A stretch of DNA of 64,000 nucleotides from Stenotrophomonas maltophilia (GCF_002799245.1 NZ_NEQV01000008.1:102533-166532), one strand, 5' to 3'; shown: positions 8,644 through 17,559, counted from the first letter of the stretch. Notes: a model not told the origin generated them from the sequence alone. Numbers and translations are program-made.

Positions 8644-9522
8644 TCACTCGCAGCCTTCGCGTCGCAGCGACTCGGGGAAGGAATAGGTCCAGGTCTTTGT
8701 GTCCAGGGTGAAGCGGTGCTGCTGCCGGAGCCGCTTGCCGCCACAGGTGTTGCCGGTTTCCTCGATCAGCAGCGGCCAGACCCGCGCGCTGCGGTCGCTG
8801 TCGTCGAAACGCAGTGCGAAATCGATGCTGAAACGGCGGGTGCGGCAGTCGTTGGCCGTGTCGGGGTCGGTGCTGGCGTCGACCGTGTCGCACTCGTACT
8901 GGGCGTCGTTGTCGATATGGCTGCGCACGCTGCCACTGGCCACCAGGCCGTTCGGGCCCGGCAGGATCAGCGACTGCGAAAGCAGCGAGAAGCCCTGCCC
9001 GAACCAGCCATCCTCGACACGGAAGCCGTAGAAGTCGCTGCCGGCGCGGATGATGCTGGCGGTACCGGGCTGGCCACCACTGCCGAAGCGCTCGCCGGTC
9101 AGTTCGCTGGCCACTTCGAAGCCATCGCCCTGCGGACGCAGCACGAAGAAGTCGATGGTTCCCGGGTCGATGTGCGCGCCTTCGGACAATGCACCGCACA
9201 CCGCCAGCAGCTGCTGCCAGCTGTCGCCGCTCACCACCGGTTGCTCGGCGCAGACCTGCCAGTCCATTGGGCGGGTCTCGCCGTCCTGGGTCCAGCTGCC
9301 GTGCCATTCACCGGAGAGCCTGGCGTTCTTGCCGTAGCGCTGGACCAGGAAGGCCTGCAGTCGTGCGGTGCGGCTGACATGCGCGGTCGGCTCGGCATGG
9401 GTCGCCGTGGAGGTCTCCGACGGCGCCGCAGGCACAGGCGCTGCCGTTGGCTTGCAGCCCGCCAGCAAGGCCGCCGCCGCGAGGGCGAGGGCGGCCAGGG
9501 ATGTCATCGAAACGGTGGACAT
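8644..9522 (-). CDS. Putative lipoprotein between purH and purD
   Basis: A 292-residue protein with a lipoprotein signal: hydrophobic stretch LAALALAAAALLAGC with a LLAGC lipobox. The mature part starts with a Pro/Ala/Thr-rich linker and continues as a globular domain with several cysteines (VCAEQP, AVCGAL, YECDTVD, DCRTRR, NTCGG, REGCE), suggesting periplasmic disulfides. I recognise no enzyme motif. It starts 16 bases after the purH stop and lies 58 bases before purD, so it is probably co-transcribed with them, though nothing links it to purine synthesis. The ATG at 9522 was chosen because it places the signal peptide at the N-terminus. Confidence 0.75.
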   Translation of the reverse strand: MSTVSMTSLAALALAAAALLAGCKPTAAPVPAAPSETSTATHAEPTAHVSRTARLQAFLVQRYGKNARLSGEWHGSWTQDGETRPMDWQVCAEQPVVSGDSWQQLLAVCGALSEGAHIDPGTIDFFVLRPQGDGFEVASELTGERFGSGGQPGTASIIRAGSDFYGFRVEDGWFGQGFSLLSQSLILPGPNGLVASGSVRSHIDNDAQYECDTVDASTDPDTANDCRTRRFSIDFALRFDDSDRSARVWPLLIEETGNTCGGKRLRQQHRFTLDTKTWTYSFPESLRREGCE

Positions 9523-9538
9523 CCGTGTCGCTCCGGGA

Positions 9539-11122
9539 TCAGTGGCGGAAGTGGCGCACGCCGGTGAACACCATGGCCAGGCCATGTTCGTCGGCGGCGG
9601 CGATCACTTCGGCGTCGCGCATCGAACCGCCCGGCTGGATGACCGCCTTGATGCCGGCAGCGGCGGCGGCATCGATGCCGTCGCGGAACGGGAAGAACGC
9701 ATCGGACGCCATCACCGAGCCCTCGACCACCAGGTTCGCATCGGCGGCCTTGATGCCGGCGATGCGGGCCGAGTACACGCGGCTCATCTGGCCGGCACCG
9801 ACACCGATGGTGCGGTTGTCCTTGGCATAGACGATCGCGTTGGACTTCACGAACTTGGCCACCTTCCAGGCAAACAGCAGGTCGGTGAACTGCTTGTCGG
9901 TCGGTGCCAGCGTGCTGACCACCTTCAGTTCGTCGCGGGTCATGCCGCGGTTGTCCGAGGACTGCAGCAGCAGGCCCGAACCGACACGCTTGCTGTCGAA
10001 GTTGTTCAGGCCGTCACCGTGCGGGATGCGCAGCACGCGCACGTTGGCCTTCTTCTGCGCGTACTCCAGCGCGGCCGGCTCGTAGTCCGGAGCGATCAGC
10101 ACTTCCACGAACTGGCGGTCCAGGATCACCTTGGCGGTGGCGGCGTCCAGCGGCTTGTTGAAGGCGATGATGCCGCCGAAGGCGCTGGTCGGGTCGGTGG
10201 CGTAGGCCAGCTCGTAGGCATCGCCGTTGCCGGCACCGACGGCCACGCCGCACGGGTTGGCATGCTTGACGATGACGCAGGCCGGCGCATCGAACTGGCG
10301 CACGCATTCCCACGCCGCATCGGCATCGGCCAGGTTGTTGTAGCTCAGCTCCTTGCCCTGCAGCTGCTGGAAGGTGGCCAGCGTGCCCGGCACCGGGTAC
10401 AGGTCGCGGTAGAACGCGCCGCTCTGGTGCGGGTTCTCACCGTAGCGCAGGTCCATCACCTTCACGAAGGTGGAGTTCATCTGCGCCGGGTACTCGGCGC
10501 GCGCCGGCACTGCAGCGTCGGTAGCGGTGACTGCCGACAGGTAGTTGCTGATCGCCGCGTCGTACTGGGCGACGCGGTTGAACGCGGCCACCGAGAAGGC
10601 GAAGCGGGTGGCGGCCGTCAGCTGGCCATTGTTGGCGTCCAGCGAGGCCAGCAGCTCGGCGTACTGCGACGGGTCGGTGGCCACTGCCACACGGGCGAAG
10701 TTCTTGGCCGCCGAGCGCAGCATGGCCGGGCCGCCGATGTCGATGTTCTCGACCGCGTCGGCCAGGGTGCAGTCGGCCTTGGCGGTGACCGCCTCGAACG
10801 GGTACAGGTTCAGCACCAGCAGGTCGATGGCGCCGATGCCGTGCTCGGCCATCACTGCATCATCCAGGCCCGAACGGCCCAGCAGGCCACCGTGCACCAT
10901 CGGGTGCAGGGTCTTGACCCGGCCGTCCATCATTTCCGGGAAACCGGTGACCTCGGCCACGTCCTTCACGGCCAGGCCCATGTCGCGAATGGCCTTGGCG
11001 GTGCCGCCGGTGGACAGCAGCTCCACGCCGCGTGCCGCCAGCGCAGTGGCCAGTTCGGCCAGGCCGGTCTTGTCGGAAACGGAGAGGAGGGCCCGACGGA
11101 CGGGCAACAGATCAGCAGTCAT
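9539..11122 (-). CDS. purH: Bifunctional AICAR formyltransferase / IMP cyclohydrolase
   Basis: Catalyses the last two steps of IMP synthesis. The 527-residue length is standard. The N-terminal MGS-like cyclohydrolase domain has LLSVSDKTGLAELA, LLSTGGTAKAIRD and GRVKTLHPMVHGGLLGR. The C-terminal transformylase domain includes DLRYGENPHQSGAFY and VIVKHANPCGVAVG. The ATG at 11122 gives MTADLLPVRRALLSVSDKTG. The frame stays open for about 2.9 kb further upstream, but that stretch lies antisense to the lipid operon and is not coding. Confidence 0.97.
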   Translation of the reverse strand: MTADLLPVRRALLSVSDKTGLAELATALAARGVELLSTGGTAKAIRDMGLAVKDVAEVTGFPEMMDGRVKTLHPMVHGGLLGRSGLDDAVMAEHGIGAIDLLVLNLYPFEAVTAKADCTLADAVENIDIGGPAMLRSAAKNFARVAVATDPSQYAELLASLDANNGQLTAATRFAFSVAAFNRVAQYDAAISNYLSAVTATDAAVPARAEYPAQMNSTFVKVMDLRYGENPHQSGAFYRDLYPVPGTLATFQQLQGKELSYNNLADADAAWECVRQFDAPACVIVKHANPCGVAVGAGNGDAYELAYATDPTSAFGGIIAFNKPLDAATAKVILDRQFVEVLIAPDYEPAALEYAQKKANVRVLRIPHGDGLNNFDSKRVGSGLLLQSSDNRGMTRDELKVVSTLAPTDKQFTDLLFAWKVAKFVKSNAIVYAKDNRTIGVGAGQMSRVYSARIAGIKAADANLVVEGSVMASDAFFPFRDGIDAAAAAGIKAVIQPGGSMRDAEVIAAADEHGLAMVFTGVRHFRH

Positions 11123-11335
11123 GGGGACAGGGCAATCGGCAGCGGAGCGGGGCCGATATTGTAGGCGGTGGGGGCCGGTGGCGGGCGCTGGCGCGGAAAA
11201 TCGACCCGCACCGACGGCCCGGCGGCCGCCTTCAGCACAGCCCGGCCAAGGTCGGTCCGCAAGCAGATCGATGGGGCGCGCTGCTCCAATCGGGTAGGCT
11301 GTGCCGGAACTGCCAAGGATCAGCGGGTTCGGATC

Positions 11336-11956
11336 GTGTCGATCTATGCATTGAAAGGACGTTTTCAGGACCTCCTGCGTCCGGCCGTACGCGGCCTGTA
11401 CCGCACGGGGATCACCGCCAATGCGGTGACCGTGGCCGCCGCCGTGGTCTCGCTGCTGGTGGCCGGCGCCGTCTGGTGCTGCGCGCCGGCCCAGCCCCTG
11501 CTGTACCTGCTGCTGCCGCTGTGGATGCTGCTGCGCATGGCGCTCAACGCCGTGGACGGCATGCTGGCCCGCGAGTTCGGCCAGCAGTCGCGGCTGGGCG
11601 CCTATCTGAACGAGCTGTGCGATGTGATCGCCGATGCGGCGCTGTACCTGAGCCTGCTCAGTGTGCCGGGCGTACGCCCGGAGGCGCTGTGGCTGCTGGC
11701 CTGGACCGCGGCGCTGAGCGAGTACGCCGGCGTGCTGGGGCTGATGGTGGGGGCCAGCCGCCGCTATGACGGCCCGATGGGCAAGAGCGACCGCGCCTTC
11801 GTCATCGGTGGGCTCGGCCTGTTGCTGGCATTCGGCTGGGTCGGTGCGCCGGTGGTCAGCGGCATGGCCTGGGCGATGTCGATCCTGTGCGTGATCACCC
11901 TCGGCCGTCGTGTGCGGCAGGGATTGAAGGAATCTGCGGCGACGCCGCAGCGATAA
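11336..11956 (+). CDS. CDP-alcohol phosphatidyltransferase-like protein (YnbA type)
   Basis: A 206-residue membrane protein with several hydrophobic segments and the CDP-alcohol phosphatidyltransferase signature, whose members swap CMP on CDP-diacylglycerol for an alcohol head group. The motif reads N71-x2-D74-G75-x2-A78-R79-x8-G88-x3-N92-x3-D96. Two of the four metal-binding Asp of the classic signature are Asn here (71 and 92). From memory E. coli YnbA has the same changes; that should be checked. The start is GTG at 11336, since no closer ATG fits. It is the first gene of the six-gene rightward operon ending at 17135. The substrate alcohol is unknown. Confidence 0.8.
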   Translation: MSIYALKGRFQDLLRPAVRGLYRTGITANAVTVAAAVVSLLVAGAVWCCAPAQPLLYLLLPLWMLLRMALNAVDGMLAREFGQQSRLGAYLNELCDVIADAALYLSLLSVPGVRPEALWLLAWTAALSEYAGVLGLMVGASRRYDGPMGKSDRAFVIGGLGLLLAFGWVGAPVVSGMAWAMSILCVITLGRRVRQGLKESAATPQR

Positions 11957-11986
11957 CACAACACGCCCAACCAATACGGAGATTGC

Positions 11987-13738
11987 ATGCGCCAGGCGCA
12001 GGAACGGGAATTCCACAGCTTCGACCAGGTACCGCTGTTCTACCGGTACTGGGCGGGCACCACCGCTACCCCGGCCACCCGGGCCATTGTGCTGCTGCAC
12101 CGCGGCCATGAGCACTCCGGGCGTGTCACCCACCTGGTCGATGAGCTGGACCTGCCCGACACCGCCTTCTTCGCCTGGGATGCGCGCGGCAATGGCCGTT
12201 CGCCGGGCGCGCGCGGCGATGCACCGGGCTTTCCGGCGCTGGTGCGCGACCTCGACAGCTTCATCGCCCACATCGGCGCCGAGCATGGCATCGCGGTGGA
12301 GGACATCGTGGTGATCGCGCAGAGCGTGGGGGCGGTGGTCGCCGCGACCTGGGTGCACGATTACGCCCCACGCCTGCGCGCGCTGGTGATGGCTTCGCCT
12401 GCGTTCAAGGTGAAGCTGTACGTACCGTTCGCGCGGCCGGGCCTGGCATTGATGCAGAAGCTGCGTGGCAACTTCTTCGTCAACAGCTACGTCAAGCCGC
12501 AGTGGCTGACCCATGATCCGGTGCGGGTGGAAAGCTACCGCACCGATCCGCTGATTACCCGGCCGATCTCGGTGCGCGTGCTGCTGGGCCTGTACGAAGC
12601 GGCTGACCGCATCGTCGCCGATGCACAGGCGATCAGTGTGCCGGTGCAGCTGCTGGTGTCCGGCTCGGACTTCGTCGTGCACCGTGGCCCGCAGGACCGC
12701 TTCTACGAGCGCCTGTCCAGCCCGGTCAAGGAGCGTGTGCACCTGCCGGGCTTCTTCCACGACACCTTGGGCGAGCGTGATCGGGTGCCGGCGCTGGCGC
12801 GCATCCGCAGTTTCATCCAGGCGCGTTTCGCCGAGCCGCTGCGTGAGCTGTCCCGCCGCGATGCGCACCGCCATGGGCCGACCTTCGAGGAATCGGAGAT
12901 CCTGGCCTGGCCACCGGAGCGCAACAGCCTGGCCGACCTGCGCTGGCGCGTGGTACGCGGCGGCCTGCGTTTCGGCGGCACGCTGTCCGAAGGCATCGCG
13001 CTGGGACTGCAGACCGGTTTCGACTCCGGCAGTACGCTCGACTACATCTATCGCGACGAAGCGCGCGGCAAGGGCCCATTGGGTCGCATGGTCGACCGCA
13101 ATTATCTGGACGCGATCGGCTGGCGCGGCATCCGCATCCGTGGCCAGCACCTGCAGGAACTGCTGCGCGACGCCGCCCAGCGCCTGCGCGGGCAGGGCGT
13201 GCCGGTGCGTGTGCTGGACGTGGCCGCCGGCCATGGCCGCTACGTGCTCGAAGCACTGGGCCAGGGTGAACAGCGCGCCGACCGCATCGTGCTGCGTGAC
13301 TTCAGCGATCTGAACGTGACCCAGGGCCAGGCCCTGATCGAGCGCCTGGGTGCGGCCGACATCGCGCGCTTCGAGCAGGGTGATGCGTTCGATCCGGCGC
13401 AGCTGGCGAAGGTCGATCCGGCGCCGACGCTGGCAGTGGTGTCGGGCCTGTACGAACTGTTCCCCGACAACGACGCCGTGCTGCGCTCGCTGCAGGGCAT
13501 TGCCGCAACGGTTCCGGTGGGTGGCTACCTGGCCTATACCGGCCAGCCCTGGCACCCGCAGCTGGAATTCATCGCCCGCGCGCTGACCAGCCATCGGGGG
13601 GGCGCAGCGTGGGTGATGCGCCGCCGTACCCAGCAGGAAATGGATGAGCTGGTGCGCCTGGCAGGGTTCGAAAAAGTGGCGCAGCGTATCGATGAGTTCG
13701 GCATCTTCACCGTGTCGCTGGCTCGCCGGACCGCGTGA
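11987..13738 (+). CDS. Alpha/beta-hydrolase fused to a methyltransferase-like domain (YnbC type)
   Basis: A 583-residue two-domain protein. Residues 1-290 form a lysophospholipase-like alpha/beta hydrolase with probable triad Ser113 (AQSVG), Asp228 and His258. Residues about 310-580 contain a SAM-binding motif I (VRVLDVAAGHGRYV near 408-420) and a Rossmann-like methyltransferase fold. The same fusion is known as YnbC in E. coli. It lies 30 bases after the phosphatidyltransferase and overlaps the next gene by one base. The combination suggests trimming or remodelling an acyl lipid and methylating a head group, but neither reaction is shown. Confidence 0.8.
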   Translation: MRQAQEREFHSFDQVPLFYRYWAGTTATPATRAIVLLHRGHEHSGRVTHLVDELDLPDTAFFAWDARGNGRSPGARGDAPGFPALVRDLDSFIAHIGAEHGIAVEDIVVIAQSVGAVVAATWVHDYAPRLRALVMASPAFKVKLYVPFARPGLALMQKLRGNFFVNSYVKPQWLTHDPVRVESYRTDPLITRPISVRVLLGLYEAADRIVADAQAISVPVQLLVSGSDFVVHRGPQDRFYERLSSPVKERVHLPGFFHDTLGERDRVPALARIRSFIQARFAEPLRELSRRDAHRHGPTFEESEILAWPPERNSLADLRWRVVRGGLRFGGTLSEGIALGLQTGFDSGSTLDYIYRDEARGKGPLGRMVDRNYLDAIGWRGIRIRGQHLQELLRDAAQRLRGQGVPVRVLDVAAGHGRYVLEALGQGEQRADRIVLRDFSDLNVTQGQALIERLGAADIARFEQGDAFDPAQLAKVDPAPTLAVVSGLYELFPDNDAVLRSLQGIAATVPVGGYLAYTGQPWHPQLEFIARALTSHRGGAAWVMRRRTQQEMDELVRLAGFEKVAQRIDEFGIFTVSLARRTA

Positions 13739-15066
13739 TGGCGACGCTTGTCGCAACTCCGCTGGCAGAGCAGGGGCGCCCCTGGCGGCGCGCCCTGCTG
13801 TGGCTGGCCCTGCTGGGCCCGTTCTTCTTCGCCAGCTATGGCTTTGCCAACTGGATGGCCGGCCGCCACGCCACGCTGCCGGTGATGGCGTTCGCATGGG
13901 AGGTACGCATCCCGTTCGTGCCGTGGACGATCGTGCCGTACTGGTCGATCGACCTGTTCTACGCGATCTCGTTCTTCCTGTGCCGGCAACGGCTGGAACT
14001 GGACCGGCACGCATTGCGGCTGTTCAGTGCCCAGCTGATCGCGGTGAGCTGCTTCCTGTTGTGGCCGCTGCGCTTCAGCTTCGAGCGGCCGGAGATCGAT
14101 GGTGTGTTCGGCTGGCTGTTCGATGTGCTGCTGGGCTTCGACAAGCCGTTCAACCAGGCGCCATCGCTGCACATCGTGCTGCTGATCGTGCTGTGGGTGA
14201 AATTCGCGCAGTACCTGCACGGTGCCTGGCGCTGGGTGCTGCATGCGTGGGCGCTGCTGATCGGTGTCTCGGTGCTGACCACGTTCCAGCATCATTTCAT
14301 CGATATCCCGACCGGGCTGCTGGCCGGCTGGCTGTGCGTCTGGCTGTGGCCAGAGCAGGGCACGCCGCCATTGCGCGCCTGGCGCACTGCGGATGACGCC
14401 AGGCGCTGGCGGCTGGCGGCGCTGTACCTGCTCGGGGCGGCGATGCTGCTGGTGCCGGTGTTCCTGCTGCGCGGTGTGGCGCTGTGGTTGCTGTGGCCGC
14501 TGGTGTCGTTGCTGCTGGTAGCGCTGGCCTATGCCGGGCTGGGTAAGGCGGTGTTCCAGAAGCGCGCCGATGGACGCCTGACGATGGCCGCGCGCTGGCT
14601 GCTGGCGCCGTACCTGGGCGCGGCCTGGATCAATTCGCGGCTGTGGACGCGACGTGCACCGCAGCCGGTCCCCGTGATGGACGGCGTGTGGCTGGGACGT
14701 ATTCCCTGCACCGTGTTGCCGGCACCGCTGGTGGCCGTCGTCGATACCTGCGCCGAGCTGTCCTGCCGTGCGCCGGGCGCCGCATATGCCAGCGTACCGA
14801 TGCTGGACCTGGTGGTGCCCACGCCGGAACAGTTGTGCGAGGCGGCCGAGGCCATCGAGCGGCTGCGGACGCAGGGGCCTTTGCTGGTGTGCTGCGCATT
14901 GGGTCGTTCGCGCAGCGCCGCCAGCCTGGCGACGTGGCTGCTGCGCAGTGGTCGTGCCACCGATGTCGACGCGGCGGTCGCGATCGTGCGTGCCGCACGC
15001 CCCGGCATCGTGCTGGGCCAGGCACATCTGCGTGCCATCGAGGCGGCGAAGGAAGGCCTCGCATGA
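13738..15066 (+). CDS. PAP2-family phosphatase fused to a dual-specificity phosphatase domain (YnbD type)
   Basis: A 442-residue protein. The N-terminal half has about six membrane segments and the lipid-phosphatase motifs PSLH (142-145) and H185-x3-D189. The C-terminal cytosolic part carries a cysteine phosphatase loop C386-x5-R392 (CALGRSR). Such an arrangement could remove phosphate from a phosphatidyl-alcohol-phosphate made by the first gene, as PgpA/B does for PG. E. coli YnbD has the same architecture. The start overlaps the previous stop (TGATG); a GTG one codon earlier is possible. It overlaps the next gene by four bases. Confidence 0.8.
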   Translation: MATLVATPLAEQGRPWRRALLWLALLGPFFFASYGFANWMAGRHATLPVMAFAWEVRIPFVPWTIVPYWSIDLFYAISFFLCRQRLELDRHALRLFSAQLIAVSCFLLWPLRFSFERPEIDGVFGWLFDVLLGFDKPFNQAPSLHIVLLIVLWVKFAQYLHGAWRWVLHAWALLIGVSVLTTFQHHFIDIPTGLLAGWLCVWLWPEQGTPPLRAWRTADDARRWRLAALYLLGAAMLLVPVFLLRGVALWLLWPLVSLLLVALAYAGLGKAVFQKRADGRLTMAARWLLAPYLGAAWINSRLWTRRAPQPVPVMDGVWLGRIPCTVLPAPLVAVVDTCAELSCRAPGAAYASVPMLDLVVPTPEQLCEAAEAIERLRTQGPLLVCCALGRSRSAASLATWLLRSGRATDVDAAVAIVRAARPGIVLGQAHLRAIEAAKEGLA

Positions 15067-15500
15067 GCGCGGTTCCCGACCTTGCGACCATGCAGCTGCT
15101 GCTGCGCCAGGGGCGTTGGCCAGCGCTGCTGTCGCTGGGGCTGCTGCTGGTGGCGTTGCTGCTGCTTGGCATCGAACCCGGGCTGGCGATGATCGCCGCT
15201 GGCCTGTTGCTGCTCAGTCTTGCCGCGGGGCTCGTGCAGGCCTACCACGCGTGGCGGGTAGGCCTGGATGCCAGCCTGCTGCAGCTGTTGCGCGATGAAG
15301 GGCTGGACGGCGAAGCCGCTGCGCACCGTACCGACCAGCTGCTGCACGACAGTGGCCTGCGCCGTACGCGGCCCGACGCGCCGCTGCGCGGCTGGGACGT
15401 GCGCTGGGCCGGCATGCGCCGCCTGCTGCTGCGCCAGTACCTGCTGACGGCAGTGCAGGCCGCACTACTGGTTCTGGCCGTGTTGTGGCCGCAGACGTGA
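15063..15500 (+). CDS. Small membrane protein of the lipid operon, unknown function
   Basis: A 145-residue protein with two closely spaced hydrophobic segments near residues 20-60, a charged middle and a third hydrophobic segment at the C-terminus (LTAVQAALLVLAVLW). No catalytic motif is visible. It starts with an ATGA overlap on the phosphatase gene and ends 13 bases before the acyltransferase gene, so it belongs to the operon. It is absent from the four-gene E. coli version as I remember it. It could be an assembly or anchoring subunit; that is inference from context. Confidence 0.7.
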   Translation: MSAVPDLATMQLLLRQGRWPALLSLGLLLVALLLLGIEPGLAMIAAGLLLLSLAAGLVQAYHAWRVGLDASLLQLLRDEGLDGEAAAHRTDQLLHDSGLRRTRPDAPLRGWDVRWAGMRRLLLRQYLLTAVQAALLVLAVLWPQT

Positions 15501-15513
15501 ACGGGAGGGACCG

Positions 15514-16143
15514 ATGTTCGCCGAACTGATTGCCCGCGCCTGCAGTGGCGCGATCCATGTGGTGACCGGCGCCCGCGCGCTGTGGATCGGCTGTGCGCCG
15601 TCCAGCGAGCGCCGCGTGTACTACGGCAACCACGCCAGCCATGGTGACTTCGTGCTGATCTGGTCGTCGATGCCACCGGCTTTGCGACGCCAGGTGCGCC
15701 CGGTTGCCGCAGCCGAATACTGGCAGCGCGACGGCCTGCGCCGCTACCTGATCGATGCGGTGTTCAACGGCGTCCTGGTCGAGCGCGAGGCAGGCCATCG
15801 CCAGCAGGACCCGTTGCAGGCGCTGCGTGATGCGGTGGACGAAGACTGCTCGCTGATCCTGTTCCCGGAAGGCACGCGCAATGTGGGCGACGAGCCGCTG
15901 CTGCCGTTCAAGAGCGGCATCTACCACCTGGCGCGGCAACGGCCGGAGCTGGAGTTCGTGCCGGTGTGGATCGACAACCTGAAGCGGGTGATGCCGAAGG
16001 GCCGGTTCCTGCCGCTGCCGCTGCTGTGCACGGCCACCTTCGGCACGCCGCTGCGGCTGCAGGCCGACGAGGACAAGGCCGCGTTCCTGGCCCGCAGCCG
16101 GCAGGCGCTGCTGGACCTGGCGCCGAATGGAGGGCGCGCATGA
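15514..16143 (+). CDS. PlsC-like acyltransferase
   Basis: A 209-residue member of the 1-acylglycerol-3-phosphate acyltransferase superfamily. It has the HX4D catalytic box (H40-ASHG-D45) and the phosphate-binding FPEGTR box (117-122), then a third block at about 138-152. It lacks long N-terminal membrane helices, so it is probably membrane-peripheral. A strong ribosome-binding site (GGGAGGGA) precedes the ATG. It overlaps the CdsA-like gene by four bases. It could make the phosphatidic acid that the next enzyme activates, or acylate a lyso-lipid made by the hydrolase. Confidence 0.85.
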   Translation: MFAELIARACSGAIHVVTGARALWIGCAPSSERRVYYGNHASHGDFVLIWSSMPPALRRQVRPVAAAEYWQRDGLRRYLIDAVFNGVLVEREAGHRQQDPLQALRDAVDEDCSLILFPEGTRNVGDEPLLPFKSGIYHLARQRPELEFVPVWIDNLKRVMPKGRFLPLPLLCTATFGTPLRLQADEDKAAFLARSRQALLDLAPNGGRA

Positions 16144-17135
16144 GCTATCTGATGGACGTGTCCGGTGACCTGGCCGCGCGCAGCGTGGGCCAGCAGACCG
16201 GCCTGTTGTTCGCCGGCGTGGGCGCAGTGCTGGTACTGGCCACGCTGGTGGCGGAGACCCTGCGCTGGCGCCAGCGCGGCCGGCCCAGTGCGGTGATCGC
16301 CAATCTGGTGTCGCGCATCCGCGCCTGGTGGGTGATGGCGATCGTGGTCGGGCTGGCGTTGTTCTTCGGCCGTGCCGGGGTGATCGTGCTGTTCGCGATC
16401 ATCTCGCTGTTCGCGCTGCGCGAGTTCATTACCCTGGCACCGACGCGCTCGGGCGACTACTACGCGCTGCTGGCCGCGTTCTACATCGTACTGCCGTGGC
16501 AGTACTACCTGGTGTGGATCGACTGGTACGGCATGTACACACTGCTGATCCCGGTCTATGCATTCTTGTTCCTGCCGATCCTGTCGACCATCGGCGGTGA
16601 CACCACGCACTACCTGGAGCGGACGGCGAAGGTGCAGTGGGGGCTGATGATCTGCGTGTTCTGCATTTCGCATGTACCGCTGCTGCTGAACCTGCATGTG
16701 CCCGGCCATGATCCTTCGCGCAACGTGTTGCTGTTCGCCTTCCTGGTGATCGTGGTGCAGTCCTCGGACGTGCTGCAGTACATCTGGGGCAAGCTGCTCG
16801 GCAAGCACCTGATCGCGCCGAAGCTGTCGCCCTCGAAGACGGTGGAGGGCTTCGTGGGTGGCGTGCTGAGTGCCAGCGCGCTGGGTGCGGCGCTGTGGTG
16901 GATCACCCCGTTCACGCCGCTGCAGGCATTCGGCCTGTCGCTGCTGATCAACCTGATGGGGTTCTGGGGGGGGCTGGTGATGTCGGCGATCAAGCGCGAC
17001 CGCGGCATCAAGGACTGGGGCCACATGATCGAGGGCCATGGCGGCATGCTCGACCGGCTCGATTCAGTGTGCTTCGCCGCGCCGGTGTTCTTCCATGTGG
17101 TGCGGTATTACTGGAAGGCGGGCGGGGGCGGGTGA
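16140..17135 (+). CDS. CdsA-family phosphatidate cytidylyltransferase (YnbB type)
   Basis: Makes CDP-diacylglycerol from phosphatidic acid and CTP in the inner membrane. The 331-residue protein has many membrane segments and ends with the CdsA signature at about 282-309: SAIKRDRGIKDWGHMIEGHG followed by GMLDRLDS. A genome of this kind is expected to have its main cdsA elsewhere (next to dxr/bamA), so this is probably a second, dedicated copy. It closes the operon and follows the acyltransferase with an ATGA overlap. Its presence beside a CDP-alcohol transferase argues for a self-contained lipid pathway. Confidence 0.88.
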   Translation: MSYLMDVSGDLAARSVGQQTGLLFAGVGAVLVLATLVAETLRWRQRGRPSAVIANLVSRIRAWWVMAIVVGLALFFGRAGVIVLFAIISLFALREFITLAPTRSGDYYALLAAFYIVLPWQYYLVWIDWYGMYTLLIPVYAFLFLPILSTIGGDTTHYLERTAKVQWGLMICVFCISHVPLLLNLHVPGHDPSRNVLLFAFLVIVVQSSDVLQYIWGKLLGKHLIAPKLSPSKTVEGFVGGVLSASALGAALWWITPFTPLQAFGLSLLINLMGFWGGLVMSAIKRDRGIKDWGHMIEGHGGMLDRLDSVCFAAPVFFHVVRYYWKAGGGG

Positions 17136-17148
17136 CCGCACCGGGTGT

Positions 17149-17273
17149 CATCCACGCATGGCGTGGATCTACCGGGCGGGGGGCGGGTGATTGCACCAGG
17201 GGCATCCACGCATGGCGTGGATCTACCGGTCCTGCCATTGTTCATGGGTTTGCCGGCCAGCGGCCGGCACTAC
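17149..17273. repeat. Three REP (SMAG-type) elements between the lipid operon and fis
   Basis: Two copies of a hairpin with ATCCACGC / GCGTGGAT arms (17149-17172 and 17202-17226) and one with GCCGGCC / GGCCGGC arms (17251-17273), all ending in CTAC, that is GTAG on the minus strand. The first two sit in a direct repeat of about 54 bases. They lie between convergent genes. Confidence 0.85.
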
Positions 17274-17283
17274 CCGTGCGCGC

Positions 17284-17559
17284 TTACGCGCTGATGCCGT
17301 ATTCCTTCAGCTTCTTGCGCAGGGTGGCGCGGTGGATGCCCAGCATCGCCGCGGCGCGGCTCTGGTTGCCTTCGCAGTGGTTGAGCACTTCCACGAACAA
17401 CGGGATTTCCATCTCGCGCAGCACGATCTCGTAGACATCGTCCGCGTCGCAGCCATCAAGGTCACGCAGGTAGCGGCGCACGGACTGGGCGACGTGTTCA
17501 CGCAGCGGTGGCCGGGGAGCGCCACGACTGTTGTCAGGACGAGAGAGGACAGCGTTCAA
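17284..17559 (-). CDS. fis: DNA-binding protein Fis
   Basis: Small nucleoid protein that bends DNA and regulates rRNA and recombination. The C-terminal helix-turn-helix reads EGNQSRAAAMLGIHRATLRK then KLKEYG, nearly the Fis consensus, preceded by the dimerisation helices (YEIVLREMEIPLFVEVLNHC). No ATG is available; the TTG at 17559 gives about 91 residues, near the usual Fis size, and another TTG at 17610 would give 108. In many gammaproteobacteria fis follows dusB, but here dusB is absent and fis follows the DUF3426 gene. It is convergent with the lipid operon. Confidence 0.9.
   Translation of the reverse strand: MNAVLSRPDNSRGAPRPPLREHVAQSVRRYLRDLDGCDADDVYEIVLREMEIPLFVEVLNHCEGNQSRAAAMLGIHRATLRKKLKEYGISA

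Noticed and set aside
7251..9567. Plus-strand open frames across purD and the lipoprotein gene
   Set aside because: They are shadows of the minus-strand genes with strong motifs, and lack any protein signature of their own.
9539..14014. A 1491-codon open frame on the minus strand that includes purH
   Set aside because: Only the last 527 codons are PurH. The rest is antisense to the first half of the lipid operon and is open only because of the GC-rich third-position bias.
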